From UBA7703 sp963667195 (GTDB lineage Bacteria; Bacillota; Clostridia; Christensenellales; CAG-138): a DNA stretch of 64,000 nucleotides. Both the position numbers and the translations under genes were made by a program. The DNA is taken from positions 682,001 to 746,000 of the forward strand of contig OY762962.1 of NCBI GenBank assembly GCA_963667195.1. Reading direction: 5' to 3'. Positions 44,001-51,859 of the stretch are shown piece by piece (position 1 is the first letter of the stretch; each line of letters opens with the position of its first letter). A model generated the notes under the pieces. It ran no database searches. It was given only the letters and a program-made list of their open reading frames with translations, and was not told where the DNA came from.

Positions 44001-45461
44001 ATGAATTCATCAATTCCACAAAATCCTTATAGTAAACTTGAGTTAATGTCAATAAAAGGGTTAATTCAAGACATTGACCCACAAATTTGGGTCGATGAAT
44101 TAGATGATTTAATTGATATACGTCAAAAAGCATTTGACGGGTCGATTCCTCTTTCCATGCAAAATTACTCAAACTTTGACTTGTGCGAGTTTCAGAAGTG
44201 TGTGTTCGACCAAGTAAATAGGCAAGGGTTAAGGATGACAAGTTCGAAACTAAACACTTGCACCATTTCGGAGTCAAACTTTAAATATAGTAATCTGCAA
44301 TTTTCAAAGCTAGATATAAGTGCGTTTTCAAGCAGCTTTGATTTTTCAGACTTTTCGAACACAGTGATCGAGAACTCACTCATTAAAGGGTGCTCCTTTT
44401 CAGAATCGTTGTTCTTACGCGCAAACATGGAAAGCACGGTGTTTGTTGCATGTGAATTTGCTGGTGCAAGCTTTGACCATACCAGAATGATGGAATGTGA
44501 TTTTTCCCAGGCAAACCTTGACTATAGTGAATTTATATCACCGAATCTTGATAATGTTATTTTGCCATATTCTAGCATTTTGCATTTACTACGGGGGTTA
44601 GGCGATATACTCCGATGTGAAAATGTAAAAATCAAAGAAGGCACATCAAACAGAATAATATCGGTTATAGATTACAAGGAAGAAGTTAGACTTCTCCTCC
44701 CTTATTTCTACAATCGTCGTGACTATATTGCAATAACCAATATCTATCTTCTGCTTGGAGAACAAAAAAAGGCTTATCAGTCTGTAATTGACTGTTTAAG
44801 GTATGCGTGTAAACAACGCAATTTTCGAACGATACGTTACATTTGCCAAATTGCTTCATTCGCACAACTTTTCACTTACTCACAATTGAGAGATTTTTTC
44901 AACGCAATAAATGGGTTAGTTAATGTTAATGAATTGAGTTTTGCAGAATATAATAGTTATTTTCAAGAACTTGGTATTGCTCGTAGATTGCTTGTTGATC
45001 AACCATATGATAACTCCATTATGGAAATATCAATTAAGACGAATATTGCGAAAAATGATTACAATAAGCTATCTCGAATATATGAGATGGTAGACGATAT
45101 TATACGAGAAAATTCTGGAACATCGCAGTTTACTACAACGATCCGATATAATTCTCCGCCAGAATTGCTTGTAGCAATCACAGATCAATTGCCAACGTTA
45201 ATACTCATATTTGCTTCGTTGCGACTGATTTTTTTACAAACAACAGATTATATTCAGCAAGTGCAAAAAGTCATGCTTCAGCATAGGGAAATTAAAGCCA
45301 TGGATCTTGACATCAGATTGAAGGAGTTGCAACTTAGAAACGAACAAAAACTGAAAAACAACGTCACTGAATCAGGCATCATACTTTTTAATGATATCTC
45401 TTCAGTGTCATATTTACTCAAGGCTAATAGCCAATTACCTCACGATATGCGTCGCTATTGA
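44001..45461 (+). CDS. Pentapeptide-repeat protein with helical C-terminal domain
   Basis: 486 residues. Residues about 50-190 form a run of pentapeptide repeats of the A(D/N)LXX type in diverged form (FDLCEFQKCVFDQV, CTISESNFKYSNLQFSKLDI, CDFSQANLDYSEF), which fold as a right-handed quadrilateral beta-helix. The rest is helical and TPR-like (about 220-390), then RYNSPPELLVAITD, a hydrophobic helix (LPTLILIFASLRLIFL) and a charged coiled coil. No signal peptide. AAGGTGTAAGGG lies before the ATG. It converges on the radical SAM operon and shares its upstream palindrome. Pentapeptide proteins include immunity factors for topoisomerase-targeting peptides; whether this protects against the product of the neighbouring peptide gene is inference. 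Confidence 0.8.
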   Translation: MNSSIPQNPYSKLELMSIKGLIQDIDPQIWVDELDDLIDIRQKAFDGSIPLSMQNYSNFDLCEFQKCVFDQVNRQGLRMTSSKLNTCTISESNFKYSNLQFSKLDISAFSSSFDFSDFSNTVIENSLIKGCSFSESLFLRANMESTVFVACEFAGASFDHTRMMECDFSQANLDYSEFISPNLDNVILPYSSILHLLRGLGDILRCENVKIKEGTSNRIISVIDYKEEVRLLLPYFYNRRDYIAITNIYLLLGEQKKAYQSVIDCLRYACKQRNFRTIRYICQIASFAQLFTYSQLRDFFNAINGLVNVNELSFAEYNSYFQELGIARRLLVDQPYDNSIMEISIKTNIAKNDYNKLSRIYEMVDDIIRENSGTSQFTTTIRYNSPPELLVAITDQLPTLILIFASLRLIFLQTTDYIQQVQKVMLQHREIKAMDLDIRLKELQLRNEQKLKNNVTESGIILFNDISSVSYLLKANSQLPHDMRRY

Positions 45462-45465
45462 TAGA

Positions 45466-45491
45466 TGAGGGACTGCTTTCGCAGTCCCTCA
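45466..45491. terminator. Hairpin between convergent genes, likely two-way terminator
   Basis: Perfect 11-base stem (45466-45476 with 45481-45491) around a TTTC loop, 4 bases after the pentapeptide gene and just before the stop of the poly-glycine peptide gene on the other strand. Flanking A/T bases on both sides allow use in both directions. Confidence 0.75.
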
Positions 45492-45497
45492 TAATAT

Positions 45498-45650
45498 TTA
45501 GGCGCCCCCGCCGCCGCCACCACCCCCACCGCCGCCACCGCCACCGCCGCCAGACATAAGGGCGGTGGTGCTTGTGTCAGTCTTGGTGTTTTGTACATCT
45601 AATATTTCCTCATCAAATAGAACGCCTAGGTACGGGTTGGTTTTGTCCAT
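45498..45650 (-). CDS. Poly-glycine precursor peptide (candidate RiPP)
   Basis: 50-residue peptide. The N-terminal part is MDKTNPYLGVLFDEEILD followed by VQNTKTDTSTTALMS, an acidic leader-like segment; the C-terminal part is sixteen glycines and a final Ala. AAAGGAGAACAAAA gives a strong ribosome binding site, and the ATG lies 18 bases after the radical SAM stop codon, so they share a transcript. The glycine codons mix GGC, GGT and GGG, which argues for selection on glycine and against plain triplet slippage. No Cys, aromatic or Ser/Thr in the putative core, so any radical modification there must act on glycine. The peptide is too short for routine gene calling. I do not know a named family for it. 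Confidence 0.78.
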   Translation of the reverse strand: MDKTNPYLGVLFDEEILDVQNTKTDTSTTALMSGGGGGGGGGGGGGGGGA

Positions 45651-45668
45651 TTTTGTTCTCCTTTCATG

Positions 45669-47726
45669 TTACTTTATTTGGAAAAAATGATTTTCAAACA
45701 TTCTCTGTATGAGTACAAGTAAATCGCTTTTACTAAAAACCTTCGGATTTTTTTCAACTAGATTTTGGACAGCTGCGCATATTTGAGTACCTGTCTCGAA
45801 TTCTTTCAATACTTCTAATACGTATTCATTTCCAACCAAATAGTGATGCGAAAACCAATTGTAGACTAACCACCCTTTCTTCTGTGTGTCGTAATAGATT
45901 GATAGATCACCAGAGGTTTTTAACATGCAAAGTTCGTTCGCTGATACGTGCGGTAAAGTGAATGTGTGAGATGATTTCCATACGAGGGTATTTCGGATTG
46001 TTTCGCTCAATCTATAAAAGATATATGGCCTTGTTATGGAATGATGTGGCATCCACGGGTACATCTTGTCACGCATAAAAGCATCTCGCTCTTCGGCTAT
46101 CGTTTCTAATACAATTCCATCGCTACTCCATGGTACTGAATTGCTGATGAGTTCACTGGCTGGACAAGGGAGCGAAACCTCCTTTATCTCGAATAAATCA
46201 GGATTTCTAAACACATCACTTTTAATATCTAGTCCGAAAATATTGATGTTGAATGTAAGGTCTCTGTATTCTTGTATCAGTTCGGTTAAGTAATCATATG
46301 TCATCTTCCTTTCTGTAGATGACTCACCCGGAAAACCAACAATGACTGGAAAGTGGATCGAAATCCCTTGCGAGCTAAACACATGACAAATGCTTTTAAC
46401 TGTTTCTAGAGAGAAATCATCTTCGAACTTTCGCATGCGTTTCAAGGTTCGAGGTGATGCCGATTCAAGCCCAAGGCGCAATTCGCGAAGTCCCGCAGAG
46501 TGCAGCTTTGCTGCCAAACCACCTTTTAGTAATCCTTTATCAATACGGCATCTTGCTTGCCAAATAACGGAAATATTGCTTTGTACAAAATAATCTGCAA
46601 TTAGCTCGAGTTTGTCCGGCCGTATTGCCTCATCAATGAACCAAATATAATCAATTCCTCTTTGAATCAGTTTCTGGACCGAAAATAATCTCTCTGAAGA
46701 ACCCGGGGCATCTGGATAATCGTTGAAATGGTATTTTTTGTTTATTCCACAAAAAGCGCATCGATTCCAGTAACATTTAAATAATGGCTCAAAATGAACG
46801 TCTGCAATGGTATTTGGTGGTATTGTATAAGTCTTGATAGAGCGCGGCCTTTGTATTCCGGATGCAATCCTTCCATAGTTTTCCGGGATGCTATATTCAT
46901 TTTTGACGATTCGTCCGTTTTGTGTTTTGTGTGCTAAATTTGGTATGTCGTTGAGCGCTGCATTATTAGTAATCGCATCTACCAAAAGTAACTCCGTATT
47001 TTCGAAGTACTCCATTATCACGCTATCAGCAATTTGAAAGAGATAATCGTTTTGCTCTAGATATTCGTCTATCTTATTAAGTGAATAGTATTCGGAAGAA
47101 TGCCTCGTGAAACATATATGTGTGTCGGGCAATATCTCTTTTATATATCGAGATACGCATGCAAAAAAAAGACTAGGTTTGCCGGAAAAGAATATAACCA
47201 TTGGAGCAATTTGTTGCAGTGATGGGATAATTACTTCTCTAGCAAACCTCAAGTATGGGTTTTTATCTAAAGCTAAGCATTGTTCGTAGATATATTTTGA
47301 TGATGATTCGTTCAGCACAAACCCATCCTGAATTGTAAGTTGACATCCGGGGTGATAGATAGAGCAATAGATATGGCAGTAAATGTTTAGCGTTTCAATA
47401 TAGGAATAGTATTCAAGAGGAGTGTTGGATTGTTCAACGATAGAATCCTTTGCGAGCATAACTTTTTCAAAAAACAGTTTCGGGTTACTTGAAACGATAT
47501 TTTGATACGATATTCTTTGCAACTCCTCCTTCTGGGCTGATACGATTATATTAATCACGTCTCGAACAGTCTCTTTATCGAATATTTCTGCCCAGAAGCA
47601 AGCAGAAGCATCAATGCCGCTGCTTATAATCGGAGCAACAGTACACTTTGATGGTAGCTCTGATGGGCGATACATTTCGTGAAACAAGCCATCAGCCGAA
47701 GTAAGGTATATATACTTTTCTCTCAT
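45669..47726 (-). CDS. Radical SAM peptide-maturation enzyme with B12-like and RRE-like domains
   Basis: 685 residues. The N-terminal part (about 150-280) resembles a B12-binding Rossmann region (SLQQIAPMVIFFSGKPSLFF, then LPDTHICFTRHSSEYY). The radical SAM core begins near 310 with Cys318, Cys323 and Cys326 in KCYWNRCAFCGINKKY, a CX4CX2C spacing instead of the common CX3CX2C. Later core motifs are YIWFIDEAIRPDKLEL, LRELRLGLESASPRTLKRM and FPVIVGFPGESSTERKMTYD. The last 90 residues (VYNWFSHHYLVGNEYVLEVL... to the end) look like a PqqD-type RiPP recognition element. Resembles the ribosomal-peptide maturation radical SAM proteins with B12 domain. The peptide gene follows 18 bases downstream and is the obvious substrate. 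Confidence 0.85.
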   Translation of the reverse strand: MREKYIYLTSADGLFHEMYRPSELPSKCTVAPIISSGIDASACFWAEIFDKETVRDVINIIVSAQKEELQRISYQNIVSSNPKLFFEKVMLAKDSIVEQSNTPLEYYSYIETLNIYCHIYCSIYHPGCQLTIQDGFVLNESSSKYIYEQCLALDKNPYLRFAREVIIPSLQQIAPMVIFFSGKPSLFFACVSRYIKEILPDTHICFTRHSSEYYSLNKIDEYLEQNDYLFQIADSVIMEYFENTELLLVDAITNNAALNDIPNLAHKTQNGRIVKNEYSIPENYGRIASGIQRPRSIKTYTIPPNTIADVHFEPLFKCYWNRCAFCGINKKYHFNDYPDAPGSSERLFSVQKLIQRGIDYIWFIDEAIRPDKLELIADYFVQSNISVIWQARCRIDKGLLKGGLAAKLHSAGLRELRLGLESASPRTLKRMRKFEDDFSLETVKSICHVFSSQGISIHFPVIVGFPGESSTERKMTYDYLTELIQEYRDLTFNINIFGLDIKSDVFRNPDLFEIKEVSLPCPASELISNSVPWSSDGIVLETIAEERDAFMRDKMYPWMPHHSITRPYIFYRLSETIRNTLVWKSSHTFTLPHVSANELCMLKTSGDLSIYYDTQKKGWLVYNWFSHHYLVGNEYVLEVLKEFETGTQICAAVQNLVEKNPKVFSKSDLLVLIQRMFENHFFQIK

Positions 47727-47738
47727 ATTTTAACACCG

Positions 47739-47756
47739 GATAATTGAATATTATCT
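47739..47756 (-). promoter_or_regulatory. Shared palindromic operator upstream of the radical SAM gene (site 4)
   Basis: Minus-strand copy of AGATAATATTCAATTATC, identical to site 3 over all 18 bases. It lies only 12 bases before the radical SAM ATG, so it overlaps the usual ribosome binding position. Transcription must start very close by, or the palindrome is transcribed as a leader hairpin. Confidence 0.75.
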
Positions 47757-47905
47757 ATGATTCTATCATGCTTCTCAGAAAAAAACACTATTTATGTGCG
47801 TTTTACACCAGAATATTGCGCGAAACACTGATGTATGCAAACACCATCATGCTTCAATCAAATCCTAACAGAATAAAACATTTGTAATCTGTCACCGAAC
47901 TTGAT

Positions 47906-49297
47906 CTACTTCATCTTCATCATTCGTGAGAATCTGGCTATGATAATGATCGATGTCAAAACCGCGATGATCGCAAGCCCAAACAAGAGGGAAATCCACC
48001 ATTGAGAGAGAGATTTCTGCTCTTTGGCTTCTTCTTCGGCTTTCATTTTCTCTTCATCGGTTACTTTCACCGGCTCAAGGATTTCAATCTTGACCTCTAC
48101 GCTCTCCTGATACTGTTCTCCTTTGGCGTCTTCATAGGTGAACACGCAGGCCCCGTAGGTAGTGCCGTATTTCGTGCTGCTGTCGATCGTAGTTGCAAAG
48201 ACCGACATCGTCTTATCGAACGATTTCTGCGGTTCGAGATTGCCAAGATAAGCGGATGCCGCGATGAGCCCCGGTACTTCGAGGGAACATTTCACATTGT
48301 AAATCGATGTAAGCCCGGTGTTATACGCATTCACCGGAAGCGAAAAAGATTCGCCGGAGGTGATATTCTTGGGCAGTTCCACCTTGTCGTGCGAAAACAA
48401 GATCGGCTGATTGACAGTAATGCGAAACGCAGCAGTCTCTGTGAAAGCGACATTGTTGGTGCTCTCATATGCAATAGCGATTGTCATGGTGTGCATTCCA
48501 CCAAGCGCCATCGGCATAACCTGCATCGCAAAGGAGAATTCCGCTTCTTTATTGCTTGCGAGTCCGCGCAGATATGGCGCGCTGAGTTCATCGACGAGTG
48601 CAATGTTCGGATCATCACTGGTCACGTTGACGCGGATGTTATGCGCAGTTCGGCGACCAACGTTCTTTACTGTCAGATCGACATGCATGGTGTCTCCGCT
48701 CTCCAGCGTATCCGGTGCAACTGCGCAGGCGGTTACGATCAGCACAGGTTTGGACGCGGAAACACCGCTACCTCCGCCGGAAGATGAACCATTGTCGTCG
48801 GTCGGGGTTGCATCCACCTGGCCGTCGGTGATCGTCACATACGTGGTGAAGTTTTGTTCAATCGCATTGCCGCTCAAATCCGTCCCCTCGATCTCGATCA
48901 CGACAGGGTAGCTGCCATTCTTCCGATCCGAGGTGAGCGTCAGATCAAAGCGAACATAATAACAGTTTGCCGTGCCCGTTCCGTTGTTGACCGGTTGTGT
49001 GCTGAGCGGAACGGTTTTCTGATAGTTGCCAAACACAAACGGCGCACTGCCGACCGTGCCAAGATTCGGGGTGGCCACAATCGTACTCCCGCTGATCGAG
49101 CCAGTGGTGACAAGAGGTAACACAATGGTCGCAACCCCGTTTGCTACAGTCGGCGAATATCCCTGGCTATATGTCCGCGTCATCCCGTCGTAAAGATTTG
49201 CGTCGTCGATACCGAGGATGACGGTGGAGCCAGCCGCCAAAGCGGCGGATGGGATCATGAGTAACAACGCGAATATCCCAAGCAACCAACGTTTCAC
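47906..49297 (-). CDS. Secreted membrane-anchored protein with CARDB-like domains
   Basis: 463 residues from the GTG at 49297 (AGAAGG upstream). Signal peptide at about 1-22 (LVKRWLLGIFALLLMIPSAALAA region), a beta-rich N-terminal domain, a GSSSGGGSG linker near 175, then two immunoglobulin-like CARDB/NEW3-type domains (DTMHVDLTVKNVGRRTAHNI and SFSLPVNAYNTGLTSIYNVK). A charged stalk, one membrane segment (about 435-457) and a short basic tail end it. It is the last gene of an operon with an ABC-2 exporter: its start overlaps the ATPase stop by 4 bases. Probably an extracellular partner of the exporter; the function is not known. Confidence 0.82.
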   Translation of the reverse strand: MKRWLLGIFALLLMIPSAALAAGSTVILGIDDANLYDGMTRTYSQGYSPTVANGVATIVLPLVTTGSISGSTIVATPNLGTVGSAPFVFGNYQKTVPLSTQPVNNGTGTANCYYVRFDLTLTSDRKNGSYPVVIEIEGTDLSGNAIEQNFTTYVTITDGQVDATPTDDNGSSSGGGSGVSASKPVLIVTACAVAPDTLESGDTMHVDLTVKNVGRRTAHNIRVNVTSDDPNIALVDELSAPYLRGLASNKEAEFSFAMQVMPMALGGMHTMTIAIAYESTNNVAFTETAAFRITVNQPILFSHDKVELPKNITSGESFSLPVNAYNTGLTSIYNVKCSLEVPGLIAASAYLGNLEPQKSFDKTMSVFATTIDSSTKYGTTYGACVFTYEDAKGEQYQESVEVKIEILEPVKVTDEEKMKAEEEAKEQKSLSQWWISLLFGLAIIAVLTSIIIIARFSRMMKMK

Positions 49298-49968
49298 AAG
49301 CTTGTACCTTCTTTCAACGGCGTTTCCCGAATCATCGTCATCACACCCGCGTCCATCTCGCAGACCGTATCGCAAAGCGCCTCGATGTCCTGAATGTTAT
49401 GGCTCGCCAGCAGGATTGTGCGCCCATCTTTTGCCAGCGAGTGGAAGAGTGTCCGCATCTCCGCAACCCCGTATTTATCCAACCCGTTCATCGGCTCGTC
49501 GAGAATCATCAGGCCCGGCTCCTCCATGATCGCCTGCGCGATGCCGAGGCGCTGTCGCATACCGAGCGAGTATTTGCCGACGGGCTTTGTCGCCATGGGA
49601 TCGAGCCCAACGCGCCGGATCGTGGCTGCCACCTGCTTCAGGCTGATTTTGCGTTTGAGCCCGGCGAGGATTTCCAGATTCTTCAGCCCCGAAAACTGCG
49701 GCAAAAACCCCGGCGATTCGATGATAATCCCGATATCTTCCGGAAAATCGATGTCTTTCCCAATCTGCATGCCGTTCACGATCACATGCCCGTCTGTCGG
49801 TTGCAAAAACCCGCAGATGCACTTGAACATGACCGTCTTGCCGGAACCGTTGTTACCGACGATGCCGTGGATCTTCCCGCGCTCGAAGTCGCGAGTAACA
49901 CCCTTCAGCACGGTGTCCTGCCCGAAGGTTTTCGTGAGGTTTTCGATTTGGATGATGGGATCGCTCAT
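49294..49968 (-). CDS. ABC transporter ATPase (ABC-2 exporter type)
   Basis: 224 residues. Walker A GNNGSGKT (38-45), signature YSLGMRQRLGIAQA, Walker B LMILDEPMNGLD and switch His in LLASHN. It powers the large permease encoded upstream (start overlaps the permease stop by 4 bases). The start at 49968 is preferred because GGGGGGAGACCA precedes it; the longer frame runs into the permease gene. Class resembles drug/antimicrobial peptide or polymer exporters (CcmA/BcrA-like). Confidence 0.93.
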   Translation of the reverse strand: MSDPIIQIENLTKTFGQDTVLKGVTRDFERGKIHGIVGNNGSGKTVMFKCICGFLQPTDGHVIVNGMQIGKDIDFPEDIGIIIESPGFLPQFSGLKNLEILAGLKRKISLKQVAATIRRVGLDPMATKPVGKYSLGMRQRLGIAQAIMEEPGLMILDEPMNGLDKYGVAEMRTLFHSLAKDGRTILLASHNIQDIEALCDTVCEMDAGVMTMIRETPLKEGTSL

Positions 49969-51701
49969 TGGTCTCCCCCCAGAAAGCGGAAGTTGTATTT
50001 GCGCAGCGCACGCAGCGTCAGCATAAACAGCAGTACAATCGCGACGCCAAAGATCAAGTAAGTTTGCCAAAGCCGTGGCAGCAGGTCGTACCCGAAATTG
50101 TGCATGTGGTAGGTTGCCTGATTGAGCGGTGAGAGCCACCCGACAGCGACATTTGCCTTATAAAGCAGCTCATCCGGCAACTCGAAGATTTGCTTGAACA
50201 ACTGTGGATTGAGCAAGAAGCCAAACAGGCTAAACGCAAACGCCGCCGCGATGCCCACGGACTTGCCGCGCTTGATATTGACATACAGCATGAGAAATAC
50301 CATCACGAGCGTGTAGAGCAGCATGAGCAACAGAATCGTCGAGGCGCATTCATACGGACGGCTCAGCTCGAGTGTCTTGACCAGCGCCGGCAGCGCTACA
50401 GCCTTTCCCGCGCCGGAGTAGCCGAGGATCGCCGCCGTCTCCGACCACATGTTGCCGATGAAGCTGTTCCCCATGCAGATGATCGACGTCGCGGCGAAGA
50501 TGAAGACGATATAGAGCACCGTCGCGAGCGAGATATAGAGCGCTTGCCCGGTGAGCCACGTGCGCCGCTTCATGCGGACGAGATAATACGGCACGCCCGC
50601 GCCGAGAAACGGCATGTCGACAAACAACAGCACCAGCAACAGCGAAATCAGCAACACGGAGTTCGCGTCGCCAAACGTCCAAACAAACGGCTCAAACGCC
50701 TGCATGGTCGTGCCCATATCGTAGGCAAACGACGCTGCTTTGTCCGAAAGCAGGAAGCAAAGTATGAACGCCAGTGCAAACGTCAGCAGCACGCGGGCGT
50801 TGCCGCGCCACATGCGGAAGTTATAGTGCACCACGGATCGCACTTGCCGCAGATCGTTCAACACGGGGATATCTTGCGCGGGATGGAACGGTTTCTCCAG
50901 AGAAATGCTCCTCTGCCGAAACAGCGTTCGAATCGATTTTCTGGCGTTGTCGTCCCGCAGGTGATCCTGTGCGATGACATAGAACCCAAGCATTGCGCCG
51001 ATGAGCAGCACCGCCATGGTGATGCCTGCACTCCAGCCGCCAAACGGCCACGTTCCTGTCAACGTGAGATAGTTCTGCGGGTTGAGCATGAAGATATCCC
51101 GCGCGTACCGTTCCTGTAGGATGATCAACACATAATAGAGGATGAACGGTGCAGCGTACGCCATGTAGGTGTTCATGGTCACGGTGGAGAGCAGCATGCC
51201 GAGCATTGCCCACAGCGCACCCGATAATCCGAAGATGATGATCTTGCCGACCAGCTCGCCCAGCTGCGATTCGACCGCCGTCTCGCCGAATGTTTCCATC
51301 GGCAACACGAAGAGAGACACGAGGATGTGTCCGGCGAGAATGCCGATCGTGAGCGTCAAAAAGCCGGAGATCGCGCAAGCAAGCTCCTTGCCGAGGATGT
51401 AGCGCGACACCGTCGTTCGCGGTAAGAGCTGCTTGAGGTAGCCGCTCTTCACATCGTCTACAAACGCGCCGGAATAGGGAATCGTCGCCAAGATCGGCGC
51501 GGCAAAGAGAATCGCATTGTCGGAAAGCGCTTTGAACGTGATAGCCTGATGCGCGAGCAGCGCCGCGGTCGGTTTGTCCATCATGTAGATCGCCAGCACA
51601 TCGGAAAACGCGCCGAACAGCACACAAAGCATCGTGCCAAGAATGCTTAGCACGAATGCTTTGGATAATGCTCGGTTGAGGTCGGAATGGAGTGTTTTCA
51701 A
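49965..51701 (-). CDS. Large ABC-2 type exporter permease, twelve or so membrane segments
   Basis: 578 residues, about twice the length of a usual ABC-2 permease. Two halves are visible: residues 1-250 (opening LHSDLNRALSKAFVLSILGTM) and 290-578 (opening RSVVHYNFRMWRGNARVLLTF), each with about six hydrophobic segments, so it looks like a fused dimer. A TTG start at 51701 is supported by GCGAGGAGCTCAG just upstream. First gene of a three-gene operon with the ATPase and the secreted CARDB-like protein. The cargo is not known. Confidence 0.82.
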   Translation of the reverse strand: MKTLHSDLNRALSKAFVLSILGTMLCVLFGAFSDVLAIYMMDKPTAALLAHQAITFKALSDNAILFAAPILATIPYSGAFVDDVKSGYLKQLLPRTTVSRYILGKELACAISGFLTLTIGILAGHILVSLFVLPMETFGETAVESQLGELVGKIIIFGLSGALWAMLGMLLSTVTMNTYMAYAAPFILYYVLIILQERYARDIFMLNPQNYLTLTGTWPFGGWSAGITMAVLLIGAMLGFYVIAQDHLRDDNARKSIRTLFRQRSISLEKPFHPAQDIPVLNDLRQVRSVVHYNFRMWRGNARVLLTFALAFILCFLLSDKAASFAYDMGTTMQAFEPFVWTFGDANSVLLISLLLVLLFVDMPFLGAGVPYYLVRMKRRTWLTGQALYISLATVLYIVFIFAATSIICMGNSFIGNMWSETAAILGYSGAGKAVALPALVKTLELSRPYECASTILLLMLLYTLVMVFLMLYVNIKRGKSVGIAAAFAFSLFGFLLNPQLFKQIFELPDELLYKANVAVGWLSPLNQATYHMHNFGYDLLPRLWQTYLIFGVAIVLLFMLTLRALRKYNFRFLGGDQ

Positions 51702-51800
51702 AACTGAGCTCCTCGCACTGTGTCTTCATTAAGTTACCTTGCTGAAATCTTTATTTGGTATAACTAGCCCCACACAACTAAACTATCATTGTGATACAGA

Positions 51801-51840
51801 AAAACAGGCATGCCAAATTCCATGCGATCATGCCTGTTTT
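51801..51840 (-). terminator. Terminator after the 465-residue lipoprotein gene
   Basis: Minus-strand stem of 12 bases (AAAACAGGCATG/CATGCCTGTTTT, 51829-51840 with 51801-51812) around a 16-base loop, with a T-rich end. It lies 20 bases beyond the stop codon of the lipoprotein gene. Confidence 0.8.
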
Positions 51841-51859
51841 TCAAGTTTTTATTAGAAAT

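Noticed and set aside
45501..45551. GC-rich triplet run as a plain microsatellite
   Set aside because: It lies in a short gene with a good ribosome binding site, in one frame with mixed glycine codons, right after a peptide-modifying enzyme gene.
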